Assembly (NCBI GenBank): GCA_020723085.1
Contig: DYJN01000023.1
Coordinates: forward strand, 15,003-50,263
Direction: 5' to 3'
Source: Arcobacter sp.
GTDB taxonomy: Bacteria > Acidobacteriota > Terriglobia > Bryobacterales > Bryobacteraceae
Length of the DNA: 35,261 nt
Shown here: piece after piece, positions 8,487 to 19,100 of the stretch
How the letters are laid out: each line of letters opens with the position of its first letter
Position numbering within the stretch: position 1 is the first letter of the stretch
Translations under genes and position numbers: made by a program
The notes under the pieces: model-generated
The model's input: only the letters and a program-made list of their open reading frames with translations
What the model was told of the DNA's origin: nothing
Database searches by the model: none

Positions 8487-9575
8487 TCAACTCAACCTCT
8501 GTGGCTGAACGATGATCTTCAGGGATTGACCGTCGGGATGCATCGCCCGGTCAATGCCATCCCGAATGGCGGTCAAAGGCAGGCGGTGCGAGATCAGCTC
8601 CTGAACGGGCAGTTCCCCGCTCATCACCAGGCGGGCCGACTCCGCCTGAAGATCGATCGAGGCGCTGTAGACACCGAATAAGTGCCTCTCGTACTTGCAA
8701 ATGTCGGCGCCGGACAATTCGATCCTTTCGGTTTCAGACGTCTGGGCGAAAAACACTATTCTACTACCAGGACGGGAGGCGGCGACAGCCTGCTGGACGA
8801 TTCCGGGGACGGAGGCGGCAATAAACACCTGATCGACTCCCCGTCCGGAGGTCAGGGCGCGGCAGCGGGAAGCGACATCGGTTTCCAATGGATTCCAGGC
8901 TTCCGCGGCGCCGAAGCGGCGGGCGAGCTCCAGCCGGCGGGGGATGGTGTCGGTGGCCAGAATCGTGCATCCGGTGCGCCGCAAAAGCATCGTGAACATC
9001 AGCCCGATGGGCCCCTGGCCCTGCACGAGCACAACATCATCGGGGCGCGGGCTGGCCTCGACCACCGCCTTGAGGACGGTGTTGACGGGCTCGACGAGAC
9101 TGGCGGCTTCAAACGGGACGCCCTCCGGGATGCGCTCGACACCGTCGCGGACGATCCAGTCCATGATCCGGACATACTGGCCGAAGCCGCCGCCGGCGGG
9201 CTCGAACCCGGCGGTGATGCCGACCTTCTTGTAGGTCTCGCATTGGGCATACAGCTTGCGCTCGCAGTAAAAACAGTTCCGGCAGGGGATGTGGTGGAAG
9301 GCGACGACTCGGTCTCCCGGGCCGAATTTCGTCACGCCTTCGCCGGCGCGCACAACGACGCCCGCCGTTTCGTGTCCGTAGATGCGGGGCGGAGGCAGCA
9401 GGTCGTGCGCCACCTTCTTGAGGTCGGTGTGGCAGATGCCGCAGGCTTCCACGCGCACGAGCAATTCGCCCGGCCCGATCTCGGGCACCGGGACGCTCTG
9501 CACCTGGATGCGGCCGTTGCCGGTGTAGACGGCGGCCATCATCTCCTGGCCGATTTCAGAAGCGGCAAGAGGCAA
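8487..9575 (-). CDS. Zinc-dependent medium-chain dehydrogenase, second copy
   Basis: A 362-residue paralogue of the downstream MDR gene. Catalytic zinc ligands are in CGICHTDLKK and GHETAG; structural zinc cysteines are in PCRNCFYCERKLYAQC; the cofactor-binding motif is VVLVQGQGPIGLM followed by ILATDTIPRR. The Asp at the end of the second strand suggests NAD preference, in contrast to the Arg in its neighbour (inference). The start is probably TTG 9575, with GGGAG six bases upstream; it would overlap hpnG by 20 bases. ATG 9542 or 9539 are alternatives giving no overlap. It sits between hpnG, which produces ribosylhopane, and the second MDR, so a hopanoid side-chain reductase or oxidase is the natural hypothesis. 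Confidence 0.88.
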   Translation of the reverse strand: MPLAASEIGQEMMAAVYTGNGRIQVQSVPVPEIGPGELLVRVEACGICHTDLKKVAHDLLPPPRIYGHETAGVVVRAGEGVTKFGPGDRVVAFHHIPCRNCFYCERKLYAQCETYKKVGITAGFEPAGGGFGQYVRIMDWIVRDGVERIPEGVPFEAASLVEPVNTVLKAVVEASPRPDDVVLVQGQGPIGLMFTMLLRRTGCTILATDTIPRRLELARRFGAAEAWNPLETDVASRCRALTSGRGVDQVFIAASVPGIVQQAVAASRPGSRIVFFAQTSETERIELSGADICKYERHLFGVYSASIDLQAESARLVMSGELPVQELISHRLPLTAIRDGIDRAMHPDGQSLKIIVQPQRLS

Positions 9576-10275
9576 GGAAGTCTCCCAATATCAGTGCGGC
9601 GCGGCGGCAGGAGCGGCCGAACCGCAGCAAGGGTAACAAACTACTAGGATGCAACAGCGCGGCAAGGGTGATGCGGAAATTCGAGAATCGCCCTTCCGGG
9701 CCGCGGCTGGCATTGAAGTCCGCGGGCAGGGTCTCGCCGGCGGGATCGGAGACCACGCGGACGCAATAAAACGGGGCGTTGCGCCGCGCGGCCTCAGCAG
9801 CGACCGCGGCGGCTTCCATGTCGACCGCATCACCCCCCTGTTTCCGCAGCGAGGCCTTTTCTTCAGCGGAGACCGCCACGCGATTCTGGGACCAGAGCCG
9901 GCCCTGATGGAACGACCGGGGCGATTGCGGCAACGCGGCGGGGAACGTGCGCCTGCCTGATGTGTCGAACACCTCGCGCGCGGCGAAGATGTCCCCGGCG
10001 CGGAGCGAAGGATCTAGCGCGCCGCAGAAACCGGTGCTGAGAACCACAGCGCGGCCGCCGCAGCGGTCCAGGGCGGCTTCCGCCGCGGCGCCCGCGAGGC
10101 GGGGACCAGGACCGTGCGCGGCCAGAATCCACCGGCGGCCGCGCAGCCGGGCCTCACGGGCATAGGCGATCGGCCAGGCGAGCCGCCGCCGTGCTTCCGC
10201 GCGGCGCAGGAGGCCCAGGAATTCCAGCGGCTGGGCGGCGACGGCGATCACGGGCGGCGGGTCAGCAGTATCCAT
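9556..10275 (-). CDS. hpnG: Hopanoid-associated nucleoside phosphorylase HpnG
   Basis: A 239-residue member of the nucleoside phosphorylase superfamily. Seen: STGFCGALDPSLRAGDIF, matching the family's glycine-rich phosphate/ribose region, and AVDMEAAAVA with Met153-Glu154, the ribose-binding Met-Glu pair used by this superfamily. Known role of HpnG: removal of adenine from adenosylhopane to give phosphoribosyl- or ribosylhopane. I chose ATG 10275 because the sequence upstream is low-complexity and antisense-like; this start overlaps the hpnA stop by 14 bases. Neighbours hpnA, hpnC and hpnD support the hopanoid assignment over a general methylthioadenosine nucleosidase. HpnH, which would supply adenosylhopane, is not in the window. 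Confidence 0.85.
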   Translation of the reverse strand: MDTADPPPVIAVAAQPLEFLGLLRRAEARRRLAWPIAYAREARLRGRRWILAAHGPGPRLAGAAAEAALDRCGGRAVVLSTGFCGALDPSLRAGDIFAAREVFDTSGRRTFPAALPQSPRSFHQGRLWSQNRVAVSAEEKASLRKQGGDAVDMEAAAVAAEAARRNAPFYCVRVVSDPAGETLPADFNASRGPEGRFSNFRITLAALLHPSSLLPLLRFGRSCRRAALILGDFLASCRF

Positions 10276-11236
10276 GAGCCTGGAACCATTCGACGGCATG
10301 GCGCAGCGCGGTCGCGGCGGGCGCGGGGCGGAAGCCGAGCTCGCGCTCCGCCTTGGCGTGAGCGACCCACATCTTCTTGCGGGCCATCCGCACCGCGTCG
10401 AGCGGCGCGCGGGGCGGCGAGCCCGTGATCCGCGCGCGCAGCGTGTCCACGGCGGCTGCGGCGAAGGCGACACTCCACGGGAGCCGGACGCGCGGCGCCG
10501 GGCGGCCGGCAAGCGACGACAAAAGATCGAAGATTTGTTTCAGAGTCAGGTTCTCGCTCCCCAGAATATAACGCTCTCCGGGGCGGCCGTGCTCGCACGC
10601 GAGCCAGTGCCCTTCGGCGGCATCGGCGGCATCGACGATGTTGAGCCCCGTGTCGACATACGCGGGCATGCGGCCGCGGAGAAAGTCGAGTATGGTCCGC
10701 CCCGTCGGAGTGGGCTTGACATCATGAGCGCCGGCGGGCGCCGTCGGATTCACGATGACAACCGGCAGCCCCGCGCGGGCGGCTTCCAGCGCCGCCTGTT
10801 CGGCCAGCCACTTGGACTTCTTGTAGTGGCCGGTCATATCGGCGAACGACACAGGCGTGCACTCGTCGCCCAGACCGCCGGGGACGAAGCCGATGCAGCC
10901 CACGGTGCTCGTGTAAACCACCCGCTCTGCGCCCGCCCGGCGGGCGGCTTCCAGAACGTTCCGCGTTCCGCCCACGTTGGAGTCGTACATCTCCTGCGGA
11001 TGGGGGACCCAGAGGCGGTAGTCGGCCGCGACATGAAAGATGAGGCCGCAGCCTTCGGCGGCGCGCCGGACCGATTCGGCATCGCGCAGGTCGCCGGCGG
11101 CGAGCTCGGCGTCGAGATCGGACACCGCTTTGGGATTGCGGACGAGCGCGCGCACGGGGATGCCCCGCCGCAGCAGCGCCTGCGCGACATGCCATCCGAG
11201 GAACCCGGATGCGCCGGTGACGAGCGCAGGCTTCAT
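10262..11236 (-). CDS. hpnA: Hopanoid-associated NAD-dependent sugar epimerase HpnA
   Basis: A 324-residue extended short-chain dehydrogenase. The N-terminal Rossmann motif is TGASGFLGWHVA (residues 6-17), the strand-end DLRDAES binds the cofactor, YTSTVGCIG carries the active-site Thr/Ser region, and HYKKSKWLAE holds the catalytic Tyr-x-x-x-Lys. The sequence closely follows the HpnA type, found in hopanoid clusters of Gram-negative bacteria, where its exact reaction is uncertain. AGGAG lies 8 bases before ATG 11236. The gene is 34 bases downstream of the cyclase-like gene and overlaps hpnG by 14 bases, so it is mid-operon. General NAD-dependent epimerase/dehydratase activity is certain in fold; the exact substrate is not. 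Confidence 0.88.
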   Translation of the reverse strand: MKPALVTGASGFLGWHVAQALLRRGIPVRALVRNPKAVSDLDAELAAGDLRDAESVRRAAEGCGLIFHVAADYRLWVPHPQEMYDSNVGGTRNVLEAARRAGAERVVYTSTVGCIGFVPGGLGDECTPVSFADMTGHYKKSKWLAEQAALEAARAGLPVVIVNPTAPAGAHDVKPTPTGRTILDFLRGRMPAYVDTGLNIVDAADAAEGHWLACEHGRPGERYILGSENLTLKQIFDLLSSLAGRPAPRVRLPWSVAFAAAAVDTLRARITGSPPRAPLDAVRMARKKMWVAHAKAERELGFRPAPAATALRHAVEWFQAHGYC

Positions 11237-11270
11237 GCGCGTGCTCCTGAGGAGAATTCGCAGGCGGCAT

Positions 11271-13067
11271 TCATGAGGATGCGGAGGGGCGGAGCCGCTC
11301 GCGGAGGGCGAGCAGTGGCCACGCGGCGGCGCCAATCGGGTCCATCAGGTAAGGAGCATACACGACGCCGGGCATTGCGGGCGAAACCGCATCCCAGCCG
11401 CCGTCTTCACGCTGTCGCGCCGCGAGCCAGGCGAATCCGCGGCGCACGCTTTCGCTTGAGGGGTCGCCTCCGGCGAGCAGGCCCAGCAGCGCCCAGGCGG
11501 TGTGAGCGGGAGCGCTGGGACCTTCGCGGAAGCCCGGTTCGTCAAACGACCGCGGATCCTCGCCCCAGCCGCCGTCCGCATTCTGGATCGAGCGGATCCA
11601 TTCGCCGGCGCGGAGCACGGCCGCTTCCCGGTCGTCCACGCCCGCGGCGCGCAGCCCGCGCAGCGCCATCGCGGTTCCATACAGGCGGCAGATGCCGCGG
11701 GAGGCGCGCCACCAGGCTTCTGCGTGCTGGGTCTCTTCGAGCAATTGCACGGCGCGCCGGACGGCGCCGGAGTCAGCCGCATGGCCGCAGGCGATCAGGG
11801 CCTCCATGACGGCGCCGGTCACATCGGGCGCGGAGGGCTCATTGTCGTCCGCGCTCCAGCCGCCGTCTTTCCGTTGTGCGGCGACGAGCGCCTCCGCGGC
11901 TTCGACCACGGCGGACCGGCCGGAGGCGGCAGCGCCGCTGCGGTGCAGGGCGAGCAGCGCAAGGGCCGTGGTCTCGGCGTCAGCCTGCGCGTGCAGATCG
12001 CCAAGCGCCCAGCCGGCGCGCAGCGGCGCGCCGGGCTCGCTGGAGGATGCGCGCCGGAAGCCTTTCAGCAGGGCTTGCACGGCGGATTCCAGTCTGCCTC
12101 CCCCATCCGTGCCCGCAAGCGCGAGCAGGAGGAGAGCGGCTCTGCGGATGCCGTCATCCATAGGCCGCGGGGGCGAGGAAGGGCTCTCCGGGCTGAGCAT
12201 CGAGATGACGCGCTCGAAATGTGCGAGGGCATGGGAGCCGCGGCCGCCGGCTGCCTGAACGGCCGGCGCGGCGTGCAGTGCCACAGGCAGCACGGGCCAT
12301 CGCAGCGCTTCTTCCACCATGGCGTCGTAAGCGCGGAACACGATCGGGCCACGCAGCGTGCGGGGGGCCAGGCGGGCCCAGCGGGCGATCAGCGCGCCGG
12401 TCACGCTGCCCGCTCGGAAACTCCCATCGGCCCCTTGGGGCGGGGGCAACTCTGACTCGAGCTCGGGAAGATCCGCGGAAGGCGGGACCAGAGGAGCATC
12501 GCGCAGATAGGAAGCGATGCTCAGCGCAGCGAGGCAGACGAGCTCCTGGCGCTTGATGGCGGGCCAGCGGCTGTAGCCGACGAAGTAGTAGTGCTCCGGC
12601 GGACCGGGAGAGCCGCCCCTGCCCCGCGCGGCGCCGGCCCAGAGCAGCCTCGTCCAGGAAATGGCGCCGTCATGCTCGAGACCGCCTTGCTCGGCGATCA
12701 TGCGGCCCAGCGCGCGGAGTGCGGGCTCCGATGCAGGAAGCCCGGCGAGGCGCAAGGCAAGATAGGTTTCGATGCCGTAGCGGGCATCCGATGGGCCGCC
12801 GTGCCATAGCGGGAAGCCGCCGTCGGGGTTCTGGCGGGCAAGGATGCGGCGGGCCCAGGCCTCGCCATGAGGCGGCTGCAGGGGATGATCCTTGCGGCCG
12901 AGGAGCCAGGCGCCGAGGGCATGGAGAACATCCAGATACGGGCTGCCGGCGGGCAGCTTCGGCCAAAGTCCATTGGGCGACTGCAGCGAAGCCAGATGGG
13001 ATGCGGCGCGCGCGGCCGCCTGCGGCAGCGCGCGCTCGGAATCTCCGGCTGAAGCTGCGGCGCTCAT
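11271..13067 (-). CDS. Squalene-hopene-cyclase-like triterpene cyclase with altered DxDD motif
   Basis: A 598-residue protein of the class II terpene cyclase (prenyltransferase/squalene oxidase repeat) family. QW-type repeats begin at Gln29, Gln79, Gln398, Gln495 and Gln552. The C-terminal half follows squalene-hopene cyclase closely in places: RLYGTAMALRGLRAAG, then QNADGGWGED and TAWALLGLLAGG. The catalytic DxDDTA of hopene cyclases is at D363-A-E365-T366-T-A, so the proton-donating Asp is Glu and the next Asp is Thr. The N-terminal half also departs from the usual PPE-region (here PPEHYYFVGYSRW), and the protein is about 50 residues shorter than typical. It overlaps ispH by ATGA (13064-13067) and precedes hpnA. 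It may be a divergent hopene cyclase, a cyclase for another polyprenyl substrate, or inactive. Confidence 0.85.
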   Translation of the reverse strand: MSAAASAGDSERALPQAAARAASHLASLQSPNGLWPKLPAGSPYLDVLHALGAWLLGRKDHPLQPPHGEAWARRILARQNPDGGFPLWHGGPSDARYGIETYLALRLAGLPASEPALRALGRMIAEQGGLEHDGAISWTRLLWAGAARGRGGSPGPPEHYYFVGYSRWPAIKRQELVCLAALSIASYLRDAPLVPPSADLPELESELPPPQGADGSFRAGSVTGALIARWARLAPRTLRGPIVFRAYDAMVEEALRWPVLPVALHAAPAVQAAGGRGSHALAHFERVISMLSPESPSSPPRPMDDGIRRAALLLLALAGTDGGGRLESAVQALLKGFRRASSSEPGAPLRAGWALGDLHAQADAETTALALLALHRSGAAASGRSAVVEAAEALVAAQRKDGGWSADDNEPSAPDVTGAVMEALIACGHAADSGAVRRAVQLLEETQHAEAWWRASRGICRLYGTAMALRGLRAAGVDDREAAVLRAGEWIRSIQNADGGWGEDPRSFDEPGFREGPSAPAHTAWALLGLLAGGDPSSESVRRGFAWLAARQREDGGWDAVSPAMPGVVYAPYLMDPIGAAAWPLLALRERLRPSASS

Positions 13068-14080
13068 GCGCTTGCCGGCGGTTGTGGCGCCGGACCAGCC
13101 AGCCGCTCCACAGGGATCTGCACCTCGGCTGGAAGGCTGAAGCGAACATCCTCTTGAACGATGTCGGCCTCCTCCAGCACCGTGAAGCCTTTCCCGTGCA
13201 GCGCATCGATCAGCTCTTCCACCAAGTGTTCGGGAGCGGAGGCTCCGGCGGTGACGGCGACGGTCTTCACGCCATCAAGCCATTCGTCCTGGAGGAAGCG
13301 GCGGTCGTCGATCAGGTAGCTCGGAACACCGGCGCGCTGGCAGACCTCGACCAGTCGTTTGGAGTTCGAACTGTTCTGGCTGCCGACGACGAGCAGGAGC
13401 TCGCAGAGCGGGGCGACGGCTTTGACCGCTGTCTGGCGGTTTTGCGTGGCGTAGCAGATGTCCTGGGACTTGGGGCCGGCGATCTTGGGGAAGCGGCGCT
13501 CGAGAATTTCGATGATGCCGCGCGTTTCATCAAGGCTGAGCGTGGTCTGCGTGAGGTAGCAGACCTTGCCCGGATCGGGCGGCATCACCTGCTCGGCATC
13601 GGCTTCCGATTCGATGATCACCGTGTTGGAGGGCGCCTCGCCGAAGGTGCCTTCGATCTCCTCGTGTTCCTTGTGGCCGATCAGCAGGATGGTGTATCCC
13701 CGCTGGGCGAAGCGCACTGCCTCAAGGTGAACCTTCGTGACCAGCGGGCAAGTGGCGTCGATCACGAAGAGCCCGCGGTCGCGGGCCATCTGCCGGACGG
13801 CAGGGGAGACGCCGTGGGCGCTGAAGATCACGCGGGCGCCCTGAGGGACTTCCTGCAGTTCGTTGACGAAAATGGCGCCGAGGGCGCGCAGTTCGTCGAC
13901 GACGTGGCGGTTGTGGACGATCTCCTTGCGCACGTAGATGGGCGCGCCGTACAGTTCGAGCGCGATCTTGACGATGTCGATCGCCCGGACAACGCCGGCG
14001 CAGAAGCCCCTGGGCCGCAGCAGGAGCACCTTTTTCCCAGCAGAATGTGATGCTTGCATGATTGGGGAAAGTGCTTTCAT
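13064..14080 (-). CDS. ispH: 4-hydroxy-3-methylbut-2-enyl diphosphate reductase IspH (LytB)
   Basis: A 338-residue enzyme catalysing the last step of the non-mevalonate (MEP) pathway, reducing HMBPP to isopentenyl and dimethylallyl diphosphate with a [4Fe-4S] cluster. The three cluster cysteines are visible in RPRGFCAGV (Cys27), DATCPLV and DICYATQNRQ. The HGVSPAV and GHKEHEE motifs carry substrate-contact His and Glu residues, and SQNSSNSKRL binds the diphosphate. Two starts are possible: ATG 14080 (used here) and ATG 14059, which fits typical length better. A perfect TATAAT overlaps the first ATG, which would favour the second if it is a promoter. The stop overlaps the cyclase-like gene by 4 bases, making IspH the first gene of the hopanoid operon. 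Confidence 0.93.
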   Translation of the reverse strand: MKALSPIMQASHSAGKKVLLLRPRGFCAGVVRAIDIVKIALELYGAPIYVRKEIVHNRHVVDELRALGAIFVNELQEVPQGARVIFSAHGVSPAVRQMARDRGLFVIDATCPLVTKVHLEAVRFAQRGYTILLIGHKEHEEIEGTFGEAPSNTVIIESEADAEQVMPPDPGKVCYLTQTTLSLDETRGIIEILERRFPKIAGPKSQDICYATQNRQTAVKAVAPLCELLLVVGSQNSSNSKRLVEVCQRAGVPSYLIDDRRFLQDEWLDGVKTVAVTAGASAPEHLVEELIDALHGKGFTVLEEADIVQEDVRFSLPAEVQIPVERLAGPAPQPPASA

Positions 14081-14084
14081 TATA
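14079..14084 (-). promoter_or_regulatory. Possible -10 hexamer for the hopanoid operon
   Basis: On the minus strand these bases read TATAAT exactly, overlapping the first candidate ATG of ispH. No good -35 hexamer lies 16-18 bases upstream. If real, transcription would begin near 14072 and ispH would start at ATG 14059. The single exact hexamer makes this a weak prediction. Confidence 0.3.
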
Positions 14085-14177
14085 GCAGCCTGCCTGCGGA
14101 AACCTGCGGCGCTGAAGCGGCGCCGCTCCCTGTTCCGATTTGGATGAGCGGGCTGGGCGGAAGGTGCGGAAATGCAG

Positions 14178-15867
<1,690 letters not shown>

Positions 15868-15883
15868 GGAGGAGGCTGCCCGT

Positions 15884-17050
15884 ATGATCCTGCCGGTCTC
15901 GTACAATCTGCGCAATCTCGCCGTGCGGCGGACGACGACGGCGATGACGGCCCTGGGCATCGGCCTGACAGTGGCCGTGCTGGTGGCGTCTTTCGCGCTG
16001 GTGGACGGGCTGCGGCTGGCGCTGGAAGCATCCGGACATCCGCTCAACGTGCTGGTGACGAGGAAGGGGTCGGAGTCGGAACTGGCATCAAACTTCGAGC
16101 GGCGCGTGTTCGATGACCTGAAGTTCAAGGCGGGCATCGCGCGCAACTCGGCGGGCGAGCCGCTGGCGTCGCTGGAGGTGGTCACCGTCATCAGCCTGGC
16201 CAGCGAAGAGTTCCCGGAAGGGGCGAACGTGAATGTGCGCGGGGTGACGCCCATCGGGGTGGAGATCCGCGGCGATGCCCGGCTGACCGAAGGCCGGTGG
16301 TTCACGCCCGGACGGCGCGAAGCGACGGTGGGCAGCTCGATTGCGAGGCGGTATCCGGAGGCGCGCCTGGGCAGGAAGATCCGTTTCGGGCGCGGCGAGT
16401 GGGAGGTGGTCGGGGTCTTTCACAGCGAGCAGATGGCGCGGAACTCCGAGATTCTGGTGGACCTGAATCAGGTGGCTGCGGATTTTGGCCGCGAGAGCGT
16501 GCTGAGCTCCGCGCTCGTGCGCGCCACCGATCCGGTGGCGCTTCAGGCGCTGATCAACGGCCTCGAGGCGGACACGCGTCTCAACGTGCTGGCGCGCTCG
16601 GAAAAGGACTATTACGCGCAGCAGACATCCAGCGGAGACCTGATCCGCTATCTGGGCACGGTGGTGGCGGCGATCATGGCGGTCGGTTCGTGCTTCGGCG
16701 CGATGAACACGATGTATGCGGCGGTGGCGCGGCGCTCGAAGGAGATTGGGACGCTGCGTGTGCTGGGCTTCTCGAGGGTGGCGATTCTCTCGAGCTTTCT
16801 CATCGAATCCCTGCTGCTGGCGGCGCTGGGAGGCGCGCTGGGCATCCTGCTGGTGCTGCCCCTGCACGGGCTGTCGACGGGCATCGGAAGCTTCGTCACA
16901 TTTTCTGAAATCGCCTTCCAGTTGAACATCACGCCGCGGACGATGGCGGCGGCGTTCCTGTTCGCGCTGGCGATGGGCGCTGCCGGCGGGCTGCTGCCCG
17001 CGTATCAGGCTTCACGCAAAGAGATTCTGACGGCGCTGAGGGAGGGTTGA
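15884..17050 (+). CDS. ABC exporter permease, FtsX/MacB type (second)
   Basis: A 388-residue permease, similar in layout to the upstream gene: an N-terminal helix ([24 protein letters not shown]) after [12 protein letters not shown], a periplasmic domain of about 230 residues, and three C-terminal helices with the loop [28 protein letters not shown] precedes ATG 15884 by 10 bases. The gap to the upstream stop is 16 bases, and the adaptor gene begins 1 base after its stop, so all are co-transcribed. The two permeases differ clearly in the periplasmic domain, which suggests a heteromeric transporter in the way of LolC/LolE or two-permease MacB systems. Function beyond ATP-driven export or membrane extraction is not determinable. 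Confidence 0.9.
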   Translation: MILPVSYNLRNLAVRRTTTAMTALGIGLTVAVLVASFALVDGLRLALEASGHPLNVLVTRKGSESELASNFERRVFDDLKFKAGIARNSAGEPLASLEVVTVISLASEEFPEGANVNVRGVTPIGVEIRGDARLTEGRWFTPGRREATVGSSIARRYPEARLGRKIRFGRGEWEVVGVFHSEQMARNSEILVDLNQVAADFGRESVLSSALVRATDPVALQALINGLEADTRLNVLARSEKDYYAQQTSSGDLIRYLGTVVAAIMAVGSCFGAMNTMYAAVARRSKEIGTLRVLGFSRVAILSSFLIESLLLAALGGALGILLVLPLHGLSTGIGSFVTFSEIAFQLNITPRTMAAAFLFALAMGAAGGLLPAYQASRKEILTALREG

Positions 17051-17051
17051 A

Positions 17052-18389
17052 TTGGCGGCTGAAGACTTGCGCGGCTTGAGGATCGAACGGAGTCCAGCCA
17101 CGCGGGGCGGATCCGCCGCCCCGTGGAAATGGGCGCTGCTGGGAGTGCTGCTGCTGGCGCTGCTGGGCGCCGCATGGGTGCTGTTCCACCGTTTGACCGC
17201 GGCGCCCGAAGTGACTGTGGTGCGCGTGCAGGCGCAGCGCTCGGGCGAGGCGGGCGCGGGTGCGGTGGTGCTGAACGCGACCGGCTACATTGTGGCGGCG
17301 CACAAGATTCAGGTGGCGTCGAAAGTGGTGGGCAAGGTGGCGTGGATCGGGGTGGAAAAGGGCGACAAGGTGGCCGCCGGACAGGTGATCGTGCGCCTGG
17401 AGGATGACGAGTACAGGGCGCAGTTGCAGCAGGCGAGGGGGCAGCTGGCAGCCTTGCAGGCGAAGCTCGAAGAGCTGGAGCGGGGTTCGCGCCCCGAGGA
17501 GATCGAAGCGGCGCGGGCGCAGGTGGAGCAGGCAAAGGCGGATCTGGAAAACGCGCGCGTGCAGCTCGAGCGCATCCGGCAGCTTGCAGGGGAGAAAGTG
17601 ATGTCGAAGTCCGCGCTGGACGACGCGCAGGCGCGCTATGACGCAGCCGTGGCGCGGGTCCGGAATCTGGAGAAGAACTACGAGCTCGTGCGCATCGGTC
17701 CGCGGCGGGAGGCGATCGAAGCCATGCGCGGGCAGGTGGAGGCGGCGCGGGGCGCCGTGGCGTTCGCCGAAACGCAGCTGGCCAACACGCTGATCCGCGC
17801 GCCGGTGACGGGCACGATTCTCGAGCGCGGCGTGGAAAAGGGCGAGTTCGTGACGACGAGCTTCGTGGGCGAGCGCGGCGCAAAAGGTTACGTGGTCACG
17901 CTCGCGGACCTGAACGACCTGCGCGTGGAGCTCGACATCTCGCAGAACGACTTTGCGAAGCTCAAGCCGCGGCAGCGCGGCGTGATCACAGCCGACGCCT
18001 GGCCCGGCGTCGAGTGGGAGGGCGTTCTCGACGAGATCGCGCCCGAGGCCAACCGGCAGAAGGCAGCCGTGCAGGTGAAGGTGAAGGTGCTGAACCCGGA
18101 TGACCGGCTGCGTCCGGAGATGAACGCCGCGGTGGCGTTTCTTTCCAGCGAACCCGCCGCGGCGGCTGCGCCCGGCAAGCCCGTCGTGTTCGTGCCGCCG
18201 GCGGCGGTGCGCAACGACAGGGTCTACATCGTGCTGAACGGGAAGATCGTGGAGCGCGCCATCCGCACGAGCGGGCTCACGCCGATGGGGCTGCGGGTGG
18301 AAAACGGGCTGATCGGCGGCGAGGACCTCGTGTTGAATCCCGCGGCGGAGCTGAAAGACGGAATGAAAGTGAAGGTGAAGCAGCCATGA
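17052..18389 (+). CDS. Periplasmic adaptor (membrane fusion) protein, HlyD/MacA-like
   Basis: A 445-residue adaptor. A cytoplasmic tail is followed by one membrane anchor ([19 protein letters not shown]). A split lipoyl domain comes next (first half [18 protein letters not shown]...[15 protein letters not shown]; second half [22 protein letters not shown]). Between the halves lies a long alpha-helical hairpin (about residues 115-245; heptad-rich, with [20 protein letters not shown]). Beta-barrel and membrane-proximal domains complete the protein. The start is TTG 17052 with GGAGGG five bases upstream, 1 base past the previous stop. It would link the two permeases to an outer-membrane channel, but no TolC-like gene is in the window. 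Its stop overlaps the ATPase start by ATGA (18386-18389). Confidence 0.92.
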   Translation: MAAEDLRGLRIERSPATRGGSAAPWKWALLGVLLLALLGAAWVLFHRLTAAPEVTVVRVQAQRSGEAGAGAVVLNATGYIVAAHKIQVASKVVGKVAWIGVEKGDKVAAGQVIVRLEDDEYRAQLQQARGQLAALQAKLEELERGSRPEEIEAARAQVEQAKADLENARVQLERIRQLAGEKVMSKSALDDAQARYDAAVARVRNLEKNYELVRIGPRREAIEAMRGQVEAARGAVAFAETQLANTLIRAPVTGTILERGVEKGEFVTTSFVGERGAKGYVVTLADLNDLRVELDISQNDFAKLKPRQRGVITADAWPGVEWEGVLDEIAPEANRQKAAVQVKVKVLNPDDRLRPEMNAAVAFLSSEPAAAAAPGKPVVFVPPAAVRNDRVYIVLNGKIVERAIRTSGLTPMGLRVENGLIGGEDLVLNPAAELKDGMKVKVKQP

Positions 18390-19093
18390 GCCAGGACGTC
18401 GTGATCCGCGCCCGGCAGTTGACCAAGGAGTTCCTTCGCGATTCGTTCCACGTTGTGGCGTTGAAGGACGTGGAGCTGGAGGTGCGGCGCGGAGAGTATC
18501 TGGCGCTGATGGGACCATCGGGTTCAGGCAAATCGACGCTGCTGCACCTGATCGCGGCGATGGACCGCCCGACGGCGGGGCGGATCGAAGTGCTGGGTTC
18601 GGATGTCTCGTCGATGGCGGACAGCGAGATGGCGAAGTGGCGCAACCGGCACATCGGGTTCGTGTTCCAGAACTTCAACCTGATCCCGGTGCTCACGGCG
18701 ATCGAGAACGTCGAACTGCCGCTCAAACTGACGCACCTGAAAAAGGGCGAGCGCGTGCAGCATGCGGCGACGGCGCTCAAGCTGGTGGGGCTGGGCGACA
18801 GGATGGACCACTATCCGCGGCAACTCTCCGGCGGGCAGGAGCAGCGCGTGGCCATCGCGCGGGCGATTGTGACCGACCCGGACATCATTCTCTGCGACGA
18901 GCCGACCGGGAACCTGGACGCGGGGAGCGCCAACGAGGTGCTGGAGCTGCTGCGGCGGCTCAATCAGCAATTCGGCAAGACGATCGTCATGGTGACGCAC
19001 GACCCCCACGCGGCGCACTTCGCCACGCACATCCGCTACATCGACAAGGGCGAGCTGCTGCCGGAGGACCGCAAGCCCGGAGACTGGAGCTGA
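18386..19093 (+). CDS. ABC exporter ATPase, MacB/LolD type
   Basis: A 235-residue nucleotide-binding subunit with all catalytic motifs: Walker [11 protein letters not shown]-loop in [11 protein letters not shown], signature [14 protein letters not shown], Walker [13 protein letters not shown] and switch His in MVTHDPHAA. The [17 protein letters not shown] stretch is typical of the MacB/LolD/FtsE branch, matching the FtsX-type permeases upstream. It couples ATP hydrolysis to the two permeases as a dimer at the inner membrane. It overlaps the adaptor gene by 4 bases. A broken ATP-grasp gene begins seven bases after its stop. Confidence 0.94.
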   Translation: MSQDVVIRARQLTKEFLRDSFHVVALKDVELEVRRGEYLALMGPSGSGKSTLLHLIAAMDRPTAGRIEVLGSDVSSMADSEMAKWRNRHIGFVFQNFNLIPVLTAIENVELPLKLTHLKKGERVQHAATALKLVGLGDRMDHYPRQLSGGQEQRVAIARAIVTDPDIILCDEPTGNLDAGSANEVLELLRRLNQQFGKTIVMVTHDPHAAHFATHIRYIDKGELLPEDRKPGDWS

Positions 19094-19100
19094 AGGGGAA

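Noticed and set aside
10274-11809. A 511-codon plus-strand open frame over hpnA and the cyclase-like gene
   Set aside because: It crosses two real genes on the other strand and has no recognisable domain.
16929-18518. A 529-codon minus-strand open frame
   Set aside because: It is antisense to the adaptor gene and is an Arg/Pro/His-rich shadow.
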